A DNA stretch of 43,474 nucleotides. It comes from Paracraurococcus ruber (lineage in GTDB: Bacteria; Pseudomonadota; Alphaproteobacteria; Acetobacterales; Acetobacteraceae). Shown piece after piece: positions 1 through 7,877 of the stretch; within the stretch, counting starts at the first letter, position 1; every line of letters starts with the position of its first letter. The notes below the pieces were generated by a model. That model ran no database searches and was not told the origin of the DNA. It was given only the letters and a program-made list of their open reading frames with translations. The DNA lies in assembly GCF_004353985.1 (NCBI RefSeq), contig NZ_SMOA01000029.1, forward strand, positions 1 through 43,474. Direction: 5' to 3'. The position numbers were made by a program, and so were the translations under genes.

Positions 1-176
1 TGCCGCCCGGCCGCCGCGGCGCCCAGCAGCCCGCCCGCCACCGCCCCCACCGCCGCGCCGGTGCCGGCATTCGGCCCGATCGGCGCCACCGGGGCATAGG
101 CGGGTTCCTGCACCACGACGCAGGCGGGGAGGAGCAGCAGCAGGGCCAGCAGGGGCAGCCGGGGGGCGCGGGTCAT
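1..176 (-). CDS. Glycine-zipper lipoprotein, C-terminus cut off by window edge
   Basis: Reading leftwards from ATG at 176 gives a 19-residue signal peptide (MTRAPRLPLLALLLLLPAC) with a clear lipobox, LLPAC, so Cys19 should be lipidated and the protein held in a membrane, probably facing the periplasm. After a short Pro/Val-rich linker comes a Gly/Ala-rich run (GTGAAVGAVAGGLLGAAAA) typical of glycine-zipper domains of small outer-membrane lipoproteins. Only 58 codons lie in the window and no stop is reached, so the length is unknown. The gene is divergent from the chromate transporter genes, with about 100 bp between the start codons. The family call is fairly safe; a specific function cannot be given. 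Confidence 0.75.
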   Translation of the reverse strand, partial: MTRAPRLPLLALLLLLPACVVVQEPAYAPVAPIGPNAGTGAAVGAVAGGLLGAAAAGR

Positions 177-274
177 GCCGCCATAACGCGCCGCGGGCGC
201 GACGATCCCGCGGCGGGATGATGGCGCCGCCGGGGCGGCCTCGACAGCCGCCGCGCGCCGCGGGACCATCGGGC

Positions 275-829
275 ATGACGACCACCCCCCGGCCGAAGGC
301 GCGACTGGCAGACATCCTCCGTGTCTTCACCGCCATGGGCATGGCGAGCTTCGGTGGCGGCCTGCCCGGCTGGATGCACCGGGAGGTGGTGCTGAAGCGC
401 GGCTGGATGAGCGAGGAGAGCTTTCTCGCCGGCATCGCCCTGGGCCAGGTGCTGCCGGGGCCGAACAGCGTCAACCTCGCGCTCTATATCGGCCAGCAGC
501 TGCGCGGCTGGCCGGGCGCCGCCTGCGCCTTCCTCGGCATCCTCGGCCCGCCCTTCCTGTTCATCCTCGGCCTCGCGCTGCTCTATGGCTGGATGGGCGG
601 CGCGGCGGGGCTGGGCGTGGTGCTGGCCGGCGTCGCCGCGGCGGGGCTGGCGAACTCGCTGACCGTCGGGCTGCGCACGGCGCGGCGGATGCGGGGCTGG
701 TGGCCCTGGGCGGTGGCGGTGCTGACCTTCCTGGCCATCGGCGTGCTGCGCCTGCCGATGATCCCCGTGGTGCTGGTGCTGGTGCCGGCCAGCATCGCCC
801 TGGCCTGGCGGGCCGGCCGCCATGCCTGA
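275..829 (+). CDS. chrA: Chromate transporter, N-terminal-half protein (split ChrA)
   Basis: Inner-membrane protein of 184 residues corresponding to one CHR domain of the chromate ion transporter family. Motifs seen: FGGG at about 26-29 followed by a Trp/Met segment, and PGPNSVNLA at 61-69, matching the conserved P-G-P-N/G signature of CHR domains; the rest is strongly hydrophobic with several membrane spans. In-frame ATGs also exist at 218 and 221, but the residues they add are Pro/Arg-rich and unlike the family, so ATG 275 is preferred. The gene overlaps the next one by 8 bp, which encodes the matching second half; such pairs of single-domain proteins work together as one transporter. The substrate (chromate or sulfate-like anions) is inferred from the family only. 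Confidence 0.85.
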   Translation: MTTTPRPKARLADILRVFTAMGMASFGGGLPGWMHREVVLKRGWMSEESFLAGIALGQVLPGPNSVNLALYIGQQLRGWPGAACAFLGILGPPFLFILGLALLYGWMGGAAGLGVVLAGVAAAGLANSLTVGLRTARRMRGWWPWAVAVLTFLAIGVLRLPMIPVVLVLVPASIALAWRAGRHA

Positions 830-1367
830 GCGGCTGCTGGCCCTGGTGCTGGTCTTCGCGCCCCTGTCGCTGGTCTCGCTCGGCGGCGGCCCGTCCATCT
901 TCGCCGAGATGCAGCGCCAGGCGGTGGAGGTGCATGGCTGGATGACGGATGCGCAGTTCGTCGACCTGTTTGCCATCTCGCGCGCCGCGCCGGGGCCGGG
1001 CTCGCTGATCGCCGCGCTGGTCGGCTGGCAGGCGGCGGGCTTCGCCGGGGCGCTGGCGGCGGCGCTGGCGCTCTACCTGCCGAGCACCTGCCTGCTGCTG
1101 GCGGTCGGCCATTGGTGGCGTCGCAAGGGCGACAGTCCGGCGCGCAAGGTGATCGAGCGCGGGCTGGCGCCGATCGCCGTCGGGCTGATCTTCGCCGGCG
1201 TGCTGACGCTGCTGCGGGCGGATGGCGCCGGTTGGCTGGAATTGCTGGTGCTGGGCGCCTGCACCGCGGCGCTGCTGCGCGGCGCCAGCCCCTATCTCGT
1301 GCTGCTGCTGGTGGCGCTGCTCTATGCCGGGCTGCAGCAGGCAGGCGTGATCGGCGGGACTGGTTGA
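822..1367 (+). CDS. chrA: Chromate transporter, C-terminal-half protein (split ChrA)
   Basis: A 181-residue hydrophobic protein forming the second CHR domain. Motifs: SLGGGPSIFAEM at 19-30 and RAAPGPGSLIAALVGW at 54-69, the counterpart of the PGPN motif in the upstream partner. The start ATG lies inside the end of the upstream gene (8 bp overlap), so the two are translationally coupled and should be made in equal amounts. Each half is too short to be a full-length long-chain ChrA of about 400 residues, so this is the paired short-chain arrangement, not a broken gene: both frames are intact and the overlap is clean. About 75 bp separate it from the acyl-CoA operon downstream. Confidence 0.85.
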   Translation: MPERLLALVLVFAPLSLVSLGGGPSIFAEMQRQAVEVHGWMTDAQFVDLFAISRAAPGPGSLIAALVGWQAAGFAGALAAALALYLPSTCLLLAVGHWWRRKGDSPARKVIERGLAPIAVGLIFAGVLTLLRADGAGWLELLVLGACTAALLRGASPYLVLLLVALLYAGLQQAGVIGGTG

Positions 1368-1442
1368 CGCAAGCGGCAGGCGGCCTAAGACTGCGCCCCC
1401 GACGCCACACCCGAAATCAAGAACTTATCCGGAGGGGACCGC

Positions 1443-3542
1443 ATGGCCAGCGAGCCGCAATTCGTCGAGCACGCCCGCGATGGCGACGTGCATGTGCTGC
1501 GCATCGCCAACCCCCCGGTGAACACGCTGCGGACCGAGGTGCGGGCCGGGCTGCTGGACGGCATCAAGGCCGCGACGAAGGAAGGCGCGCGGGCCATCGT
1601 CATCATCGGCAGCGGCCGCAACTACTCCGCCGGCGCCGAGATGACGGAGTTCGGCAAGCCGCGGAAGCCGCCCTCCCTGCCGGAGGTCTTCGACGCCATC
1701 GAGCAGTCGAAGGTGCCGGTCGTCGCCGCCATCCATGGCAATGCGCTGGGCGGCGGGCTGGAACTGGCGCTGGCCTGCCATGCCCGCGTCGCCGCCCCCG
1801 GCGCGCAGGTGGGCCTGCCGGAGGTGAAGCGCGGCTTCGTGCCGGGTGCCGGCGGCACCCAGCGCCTGCCGCGGCTGATCGGGCTGGAGGCGCTGCGCAT
1901 CATCGTCTCCGGCGATCCCGTGACGGCGGAGGAGGCGCAGAGGCTGGGCTTCGTCGATGCCGTGCTGCCCAACGCGACCGGCTCCGACCTCGAGCATGCG
2001 GCGATCGCCTGGGCGCGGGAGAATGCCGGACGGCAATTCGTGTTGGCGAAGAACCGCACCGACCGGATCGCCGGCTATGACGCGGCGAAATTCGACGAGG
2101 CGGCGAAGAAGCTGACCGCCCGCAGCCGCGGCCAGGAAAGCCCGCAGGGCTGCGTCGCCGCGGTGCGCGCCGCCTTCACCCAGCCCTTCGAGGACGGGCT
2201 GAACGTGGAGCGCGAGCAGTTCACCCGCCTGGTGCAGGGCGAGCAGAGCCATGCGCTGCGCCACATCTTCTTCGGCGAGCGCGAGGCGCAGCGCATCCCC
2301 GACCTGCCGGCGGATGCGAAGCCGGCCACGGTGAACCGGCTGGTGGTGATCGGCGGCGGCACCATGGGCGGCGGCATCGCCATGTCGGCGGCCAACCATG
2401 GCCTGCCGGTGACGATCGTGGAGACGAGCCGGGAGGCGCTGGAGAAGGGCCTCGCGCGCTGCGAGGCGAACTGGCAGCGCACCGTCAGCAGCGGCCGCCT
2501 GTCCCAGGCGGAGTACGAGAAGCGCCGCGCCCTGCTGTCCGGCACCACCGAGTTCGAGAAGGCGGTGGGCGTGGCCGACCTGGTGATCGAGGCGGTGTTC
2601 GAGAACATGCAGGTGAAGAAGGAGGTCTTCGCGCGGCTGGACAAGGCGGCGCGGCCGGGCGTCGTGCTCGCCTCCAACACCTCGACGCTGTCGATCGACG
2701 AGATCGCCAGCGCGACGCAGCGGCCCGAGCTCGTGGTGGGCATGCATTTCTTCAGCCCGGCGAACGTCATGCGCCTGCTGGAGAATGTGAAGGGGTCGAA
2801 GTCCAACCCCACCGCCATCGCCACGGCGACCGAGGTCGGCAAGCGTATCGGCAAGCTGCCCATCCTGGTCGGCAATTGCGACGGCTTCGTCGGCAACCGG
2901 ATGACCGGCAAGCGCGGCCCGCAGATCGAGAAGCTGCTGCTGGAAGGCTGCCTGCCGCAGGACATCGACCGGGTGATGGAAGCCTATGGCATGGCCATGG
3001 GCCCGCTGGCGACCGGCGACCTCGCCGGCCTCGACATCGGCGCCGCGGTCCGCAAGGCGCGCGGCACGGTCGCGCCGGTGGCCGATGCCGTGGTGGCGGC
3101 CGGGCGGCTCGGCCAGAAGACGTCGAAGGGCTATTACGACTACGACGAGAACCGCAAGCGCATCCCGTCGAAGGAGGTGGAGGCGCTCATCCTCGACCTC
3201 GCGGAGAAGATGCAGGTGCGGCGGCGGAAGATCGACGACCAGGAGATCCTGGAGCGGGTGCTGCTGCCCATGGTGAACGAGGGCGCCCGGATCCTGGAGG
3301 AGGGGATCGCCTACCGGCCCATCGACATCGACGTCATCTTCGTCAACGGCTTCGGCTGGCCGGCCTTCCGCGGCGGGCCGATGTTCTTCGCCGACCGGCT
3401 GGGCCTGAAGGCGGTGCGCGACAAGCTGGCGCACTACGCCGAGGCGACGGGCGACCGGAACCTGCAGCCGGCGGCGCTGATCGAGCAGCTGGCGAAGGAT
3501 GGCGGCAGCTTCGCCACGCTGAAGGGGCCGGCCAAGATCTGA
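1443..3542 (+). CDS. Bifunctional enoyl-CoA hydratase / 3-hydroxyacyl-CoA dehydrogenase (FadJ/PimF-like)
   Basis: A 699-residue beta-oxidation enzyme that hydrates enoyl-CoA and then oxidises the 3-hydroxyacyl-CoA with NAD. The crotonase domain is residues 1 to about 200, with oxyanion-hole region SAGAEM (62-67), NALGGGLELALACH (100-113) and GLPEVKRGF (124-132); both acidic residues used by hydratases are present (Glu107 and Glu127). The dehydrogenase domain starts near 298 with the NAD-binding loop GGGTMGGG (304-311), then SNTSTLS (411-417), HFFSPA with catalytic His435, and GNCDGFVGNR (477-486); the C-terminal helical domain follows. A good ribosome site (GGAGGGG) precedes ATG 1443. It is first in an operon whose order (this gene, ligase, two acyl-CoA dehydrogenases) resembles pimF-A-C-D of Rhodopseudomonas. 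Confidence 0.92.
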   Translation: MASEPQFVEHARDGDVHVLRIANPPVNTLRTEVRAGLLDGIKAATKEGARAIVIIGSGRNYSAGAEMTEFGKPRKPPSLPEVFDAIEQSKVPVVAAIHGNALGGGLELALACHARVAAPGAQVGLPEVKRGFVPGAGGTQRLPRLIGLEALRIIVSGDPVTAEEAQRLGFVDAVLPNATGSDLEHAAIAWARENAGRQFVLAKNRTDRIAGYDAAKFDEAAKKLTARSRGQESPQGCVAAVRAAFTQPFEDGLNVEREQFTRLVQGEQSHALRHIFFGEREAQRIPDLPADAKPATVNRLVVIGGGTMGGGIAMSAANHGLPVTIVETSREALEKGLARCEANWQRTVSSGRLSQAEYEKRRALLSGTTEFEKAVGVADLVIEAVFENMQVKKEVFARLDKAARPGVVLASNTSTLSIDEIASATQRPELVVGMHFFSPANVMRLLENVKGSKSNPTAIATATEVGKRIGKLPILVGNCDGFVGNRMTGKRGPQIEKLLLEGCLPQDIDRVMEAYGMAMGPLATGDLAGLDIGAAVRKARGTVAPVADAVVAAGRLGQKTSKGYYDYDENRKRIPSKEVEALILDLAEKMQVRRRKIDDQEILERVLLPMVNEGARILEEGIAYRPIDIDVIFVNGFGWPAFRGGPMFFADRLGLKAVRDKLAHYAEATGDRNLQPAALIEQLAKDGGSFATLKGPAKI

Positions 3543-5206
3543 TGGCGCCGGCGCGGCCCTTCGCCTGGGAGTCCGCCTATCCGCCTGGCCTCCGCTGGGA
3601 CGGGCCGCTCGCGACCGGGACGCTGGGCGCGCTGCTGGAACGGAGCGCGGCGACCTTCGGGCCGCGCATCGCCCTCCGCTACCGCGACACCGCCATTGCC
3701 TATCCCGACCTGCTGGCCATGGCGCGCCGCGTCGCCGGCGCGCTGCTGGCCCTGCCGGCGGCGAAGGACGGCGTGGCGCTGCTGCTGGGCAACACCGCCT
3801 TCCATCCCTGCATCGTCTTCGGCGCGGCCCTGGCCGGGCTGCGGGTGACGCAGCTCTCGCCGATCGATGCGCCGCGCACCATCGTCCACAAGCTGCGGGA
3901 CAGCGGCGCGCGGCTGCTGGTGACGCTGGCGCATGACGGGCTGCTGGCGCTGGCCGGCGCCCTGCGGGCGCAGGGGCTGGTGGACGCGCTGGCGGTCGGC
4001 GACGACGCGCATTGGGGCGCCGGGCCGGCCACGCCGTCGGTGCCGGCCGAGGCGCTGCGGGTGGAGGACTGGCTGCGATCGCCCGACCCGGCCTCCCTGC
4101 CGGCGGTGCGGCCCGACGCCGTTATGCTGCTGCAATACACCGGCGGCACCACCGGGCTGCCCAAGGGCGCGATGCTGACGCATGCCAACCTGACCGCGGC
4201 CAGCGCCCAGTTCGGCCAATGGAATGGCGGCCGCGGGCCGGAGGCGGAGCGGCGGCACCGCCGGGTCATCGTGGTGCTGCCGCTGTTCCACATCTTCGCC
4301 TTCACCGTGGACCTGCTGGTGTCCCTGCTGCGCGGCGACGAGATCCTGCTGCAGGCGCGCTTCGACGCCGATGCGGTGCTGCGGCTGATCGAGGTGGACC
4401 GGGCCACCGACATGTGCGGCGTACCGACCATGTGGATCGCGCTGGCCAACCACCCGCGGATCGACGAGGCCGACCTGTCCTCCCTGCAGGGGGTCGCCTC
4501 GGGCGGGGCGGCGCTGCCGACGGAGGTGGCGCAGCGCTTCGAGCGCATCACCGGCAAGCGCATCACCACCGGCTGGGGCATGACGGAGACGGCGCCGGCC
4601 GGCACCAGCCAGCCGAACTGGGACGGCGCCGGGCCGCGCGCCGGGACCATCGGCGTGCCGCTGCCGGGGATCGAGTTGCGGGTGGTGGCGCTGGACGACC
4701 CGGCCCGCCTGCTGCCGCCGGGCGAGACCGGCGAGATCGCGATCCACGGCCCGAATGTCTTCCAGGGCTACTGGAACCAGCCGGAGGAGACGGCGCGCGC
4801 CTTCCGGGACGGCTTCTTCCTGACCGGCGATATCGGCCGGATGGACCCGGACGGATATTTCGTGCTCACCGACCGGAAGAAGGAGATGATCATCTCCGGC
4901 GGCTTCAACGTCTATCCGCGGCTGATCGAGGATGCGATCCACGCCCATCCGGCGGTGGTGGAATGCGCCGTCATCGGCATCCCGGATGCGTATCGCGGCC
5001 AGGCGGCCAAGGCTTTCGTCATCCTGCGGCCGGGGGCGGCGCCCTTCACGCTGGAGGGCTTGCGGGTCTTCCTGGCCGACCGACTTGGGAAGCATGAGCT
5101 TCCGGCGGCGCTGGAGATCCGGGATGCGCTGCCGCGCACGCCGGTGGGCAAGCTGGCGAAGCTGGACCTGATCGAGGAGGAGCGGCGCAAGGCCGCTGCC
5201 GACTGA
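3542..5206 (+). CDS. Fatty-acid/dicarboxylate-type acyl-CoA ligase (AMP-forming)
   Basis: A 554-residue adenylate-forming enzyme that activates a carboxylic acid with ATP and CoA. Motifs in order: YTGGTTGLPKG (199-209, phosphate-binding loop), GWGMTET (344-350), TGD (428-430), DRKKEMIISGGFNVYP (444-459) and the C-terminal TPVGK with the adenylation lysine at 537. The start is set by a TGATG junction: the ATG at 3542 shares its A with the stop of the upstream gene, which gives tight coupling. Position between the hydratase/dehydrogenase and the pimC/pimD-like genes suggests a PimA-like role in activating medium-chain or dicarboxylic acids, but motifs cannot fix the substrate. A long-chain fatty acid ligase is the main alternative. 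Confidence 0.9.
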   Translation: MAPARPFAWESAYPPGLRWDGPLATGTLGALLERSAATFGPRIALRYRDTAIAYPDLLAMARRVAGALLALPAAKDGVALLLGNTAFHPCIVFGAALAGLRVTQLSPIDAPRTIVHKLRDSGARLLVTLAHDGLLALAGALRAQGLVDALAVGDDAHWGAGPATPSVPAEALRVEDWLRSPDPASLPAVRPDAVMLLQYTGGTTGLPKGAMLTHANLTAASAQFGQWNGGRGPEAERRHRRVIVVLPLFHIFAFTVDLLVSLLRGDEILLQARFDADAVLRLIEVDRATDMCGVPTMWIALANHPRIDEADLSSLQGVASGGAALPTEVAQRFERITGKRITTGWGMTETAPAGTSQPNWDGAGPRAGTIGVPLPGIELRVVALDDPARLLPPGETGEIAIHGPNVFQGYWNQPEETARAFRDGFFLTGDIGRMDPDGYFVLTDRKKEMIISGGFNVYPRLIEDAIHAHPAVVECAVIGIPDAYRGQAAKAFVILRPGAAPFTLEGLRVFLADRLGKHELPAALEIRDALPRTPVGKLAKLDLIEEERRKAAAD

Positions 5207-5228
5207 GAGACATCCGAGGGAGAGACCC

Positions 5229-6431
5229 ATGGAACTGCGCTTCAACGAGGCCGAGCGCGCCTTCCGGCAGGAGGTCCGCGAGTTCATCGCCAGGGAACTG
5301 CCGGAGGAGACGCGCCAGCGCATGCTGGCCGGCAAGTCGCCGACCAAGCAGATGGTGGTGGACTGGCAGCGCAAGCTGAACGCGAAGGGCTGGGCGGTGC
5401 CGGAATGGCCGCGCGAATGGGGCGGGCCGGACTGGACCCTGGCCATGCGCTACATCTTCCGCGAGGAGCTGCAGATGGCGCCCGCGCCGCAGCCGCTGGC
5501 CTTCAACACCAACATGTGCGGCCCGGTCATCGCGGAGTTCGGCACGGAGGAGCAGAAGAAGCGCTTCCTGCCGCGCATGGCGAACCTGGACGACTGGTGG
5601 TGCCAGGGCTTCTCCGAGCCGGGCGCCGGCTCCGACCTCGCCGGCCTCAAGACCCGCGCCGTGAAGCAGGGCGACCATTACGTCGTGAACGGGCAGAAGA
5701 CCTGGACCACGCTGGCGCAGCATGCCGACTGGATCTTCCTCCTGGTCCGCACCGACCCGACCGCCAAGAAGCAGGAAGGGATCAGCTTCCTCCTGTGCGA
5801 CATGAAGACGCCGGGGATCACCGTCCGCCCGATCATCACCATCGAGGGCGGGCATGAGGTGAACGAGGTCTTCTTCGACGACGTGAAGGTCCCGGTGGAG
5901 AACCTGGTCGGCGAGGAGAACCGCGGTTGGGACTGCGCCAAATTCCTGCTGGGCAACGAACGCTTCGGCCAGGCCCGGGTCGGCGCCAGCCGCGAGCGCA
6001 TCCGGCGCCTGAAGGCGATCGCCAGCACCGAGAGCATGGATGGCGGACGCCCGCTGATGGAGGACCCCGACTTCGCCCGCAAGGTGACGGAGATCGAGGT
6101 TGAGCTGAAGGCGCTGGAGATGACGGTGATGCGCGTCATCGCCACCGAGTCCAAGCGGAAGGACAAGAAGCCGGACCCGGCGACCTCGGTCCTCAAGATC
6201 AAGGGCACCGAGATCCAGCAGATGTGCTCCGAGCTGCTGATGAAGGCGGCCGGGCCCTATGCCTGGGTGGATGGCGACCCGGAGGCCGAGGGCAGCAACG
6301 ACATCGATGTCGCGCCCGACTGGGCCTTCGGCCTCGCCGGCGTCTACTTCAACTGGCGCAAGCAGAGCATCTACGGCGGGTCCAACGAGATCCAGCGCAA
6401 CATCATGGCCAAGGCCTTCCTGGGCCTCTGA
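5229..6431 (+). CDS. pimC: Acyl-CoA dehydrogenase, pimeloyl-CoA dehydrogenase large-subunit type
   Basis: A 400-residue FAD-dependent acyl-CoA dehydrogenase. Visible motifs: CQGFSEPGAGSD at 125-136 and NGQKTWTT at 154-161 (flavin and substrate contacts), and IYGGSNEIQ at 381-389 near the C-terminus. In classical medium-chain enzymes the last motif is Y-E-G-T and its Glu is the catalytic base; here that position is Gly. This fits the known heteromeric families in which only one subunit carries the base. Wording of the sequence (DDWWCQGFSEPG, GGHEVNEVFFDDV) closely matches what I remember of PimC. A Shine-Dalgarno (GAGGGAGAG) precedes ATG 5229, and the partner subunit starts 7 bp after the stop. 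Confidence 0.88.
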   Translation: MELRFNEAERAFRQEVREFIARELPEETRQRMLAGKSPTKQMVVDWQRKLNAKGWAVPEWPREWGGPDWTLAMRYIFREELQMAPAPQPLAFNTNMCGPVIAEFGTEEQKKRFLPRMANLDDWWCQGFSEPGAGSDLAGLKTRAVKQGDHYVVNGQKTWTTLAQHADWIFLLVRTDPTAKKQEGISFLLCDMKTPGITVRPIITIEGGHEVNEVFFDDVKVPVENLVGEENRGWDCAKFLLGNERFGQARVGASRERIRRLKAIASTESMDGGRPLMEDPDFARKVTEIEVELKALEMTVMRVIATESKRKDKKPDPATSVLKIKGTEIQQMCSELLMKAAGPYAWVDGDPEAEGSNDIDVAPDWAFGLAGVYFNWRKQSIYGGSNEIQRNIMAKAFLGL

Positions 6432-6438
6432 GGACGAC

Positions 6439-7584
6439 ATGGACTTCGATCTGACCGAGGAGCAGCGCCTCCTCCAGGATAGCGTCGCCCGCCTGCTGGC
6501 CGACAAATACGGCTTCGAGCAGCGCAAGGCCTACATGAAGTCGGCCGAGGGCTGGAGCCGCGAGGTCTGGGCGCAATATGCCGAGCTCGGCCTGCTGGGC
6601 CTGCCCTTCGCCGAGGACGAGGGCGGCTTCGGCGGCGGCCATGTGGAGACCATGCTGGTCGCCGAGCAACTGGGCAAGGCGATCGCGCTCGAGCCCTGGA
6701 TTCCCACCGTCGTCATCGGCGGCGGCTTCCTGCGGCACGGCGCCAGCGCGGAGCTGCGCGCCGAGCTGGTGCCGCAGATCGCCGCCGGCGACCTCATGCT
6801 CGCCTTCGCCCATACCGAGCGGCAGTCGCGCTACGACCTGCACGACGTGGCGGCGACGGCGAAGAAGGACGGGTCCGGCTGGGTGCTGAACGGCCGCAAG
6901 GGCATGGTCATCCATGGCGACAGCGCCGGCAAGCTGGTGGTCACGGCCCGCACCGCGGGCGGCCAGCGCGACGCGAAGGGCATCGGCGTCTTCCTGGTGG
7001 ATGCCGCCGGCCCCGGCGTGACGCGCCGCGGCTACCGCACCGTGGACGGCCAGCGCGCCGCCGAGGTCGAGCTGACCGATGCCCGGGCGGAGGCCGTGCT
7101 GGGCAACCCGGAGGACGGGCTGCCGCTGGTTGACCAGGTGGTGGACGAGACCATCGTGGCGCTGGCGGCCGAAGCGGTGGGCTGCATGCAGGTCGCCCAC
7201 GACATGACCATCGACTACATGAAGACCCGCAAGCAGTTCGACCGCCCCATCGCCAGCTTCCAGGCGCTGCAGCACCGGGCGGCCGACATGCTCGTCCAGC
7301 TCGAGCAGGCGCGCAGCATGTCCTACTACGCCGCCATGGGCGTGGAGGAGCGCGACCCGGTCGAGCGGCGGAAGAACATGGCGTCGGTCAAGGCGCAGAT
7401 CGGCCGGTCCGCCCGCTTCGTAGGGCAGCAGAGCATCCAGCTGCATGGCGGCATCGCCATGACGATGGAGTATGCCTGCGGCCACTACTTCAAGCGGCTG
7501 ACCGTGAACGACGCCATGTTCGGCGATGCCGACCACTGGGTGCGCTTCCTGGCCAACAATGGCGGGCTCGTGCAGGCCGCCTGA
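6439..7584 (+). CDS. pimD: Acyl-CoA dehydrogenase, pimeloyl-CoA dehydrogenase small-subunit type
   Basis: A 381-residue acyl-CoA dehydrogenase homologue, the partner of the gene just upstream. N-terminus MDFDLTEEQRLLQDSV and the block AQYAELGLLGLPFAEDEGGFGGG are typical of PimD-type small subunits; the C-terminal domain has KTRKQFDRPIASFQALQH and QLHGGIAMTMEY. The open frame extends upstream to 6259, but that part is antiparallel to sense of the pimC frame, and the family N-terminus begins at ATG 6439, 7 bp after the pimC stop. Together the pair should dehydrogenate acyl- or dicarboxylyl-CoA, passing electrons to ETF. It is the last gene of the acyl-CoA operon; a long perfect hairpin follows at once. 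Confidence 0.88.
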   Translation: MDFDLTEEQRLLQDSVARLLADKYGFEQRKAYMKSAEGWSREVWAQYAELGLLGLPFAEDEGGFGGGHVETMLVAEQLGKAIALEPWIPTVVIGGGFLRHGASAELRAELVPQIAAGDLMLAFAHTERQSRYDLHDVAATAKKDGSGWVLNGRKGMVIHGDSAGKLVVTARTAGGQRDAKGIGVFLVDAAGPGVTRRGYRTVDGQRAAEVELTDARAEAVLGNPEDGLPLVDQVVDETIVALAAEAVGCMQVAHDMTIDYMKTRKQFDRPIASFQALQHRAADMLVQLEQARSMSYYAAMGVEERDPVERRKNMASVKAQIGRSARFVGQQSIQLHGGIAMTMEYACGHYFKRLTVNDAMFGDADHWVRFLANNGGLVQAA

Positions 7585-7587
7585 GGT

Positions 7588-7631
7588 CTACAGCGGCTTG
7601 CGCGCTCTTCTGAACGCGCAAGCCGCTGTAG
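7588..7631. terminator. Perfect 17-bp hairpin after pimD-like gene
   Basis: Arms 7588-7604 and 7615-7631 are exact reverse complements (left arm ctacagcggcttgcgcg) around a 10-nt loop, starting 4 bp after the stop of the small-subunit gene. No T-run follows, so it is not a textbook intrinsic terminator, but in high-GC genomes strong stems without a U-tract often end transcripts or stabilise 3' ends. It separates the acyl-CoA operon from the ABC importer. Confidence 0.6.
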
Positions 7632-7642
7632 CCTATTGATTG

Positions 7643-7756
7643 CAGAGCGGATTCACGCATCCGGGCGTTCACGTCCTCCCGCGATCCGCTCTGGCGGAGG
7701 AATGCCCTGCATAGGGCGTTGGCCCACGAGGCGCCGGGCCCTTGCAGGGGCATTCC
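7643..7756. repeat. Nested inverted repeats in gap before importer operon
   Basis: Two further inverted pairs follow the hairpin. First, cagagcggat (7643-7652) pairs perfectly with atccgctctg (7684-7693). Second, ggaatgccctgca (7699-7711) pairs with tgcaggggcattcc (7743-7756) with one bulged G. The gap from 7585 to 7877 holds no convincing gene; an open frame runs through part of it only as an upstream extension of the binding-protein gene. It may be a small mobile palindromic element, a structured leader, or stacked terminators. Nothing recognisable as a known RNA family was seen. Confidence 0.55.
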
Positions 7757-7877
7757 TTCGCTGGTCCGCGCGCAGGTTCGATTTGCCCGCATGCTTCCGG
7801 GCCGTTTCGGGCCTTGCGCGCTCCCGGCCTCTGCGGTTGCATGGGTGCATCGCAGCATGGATGCGACCGGGGGCGAC

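Noticed and set aside
822-829. Possible frameshift splitting one chrA gene in two
   Set aside because: Both halves have proper starts and complete CHR motifs, and paired single-domain chromate transporters are a known arrangement.
1425-3434. Long open frame of 669 codons on the minus strand opposite the hydratase/dehydrogenase gene
   Set aside because: It mirrors a strongly conserved plus-strand enzyme; its translation is His/Arg/Leu-rich with no domain, the usual antisense shadow of high-GC codon use.
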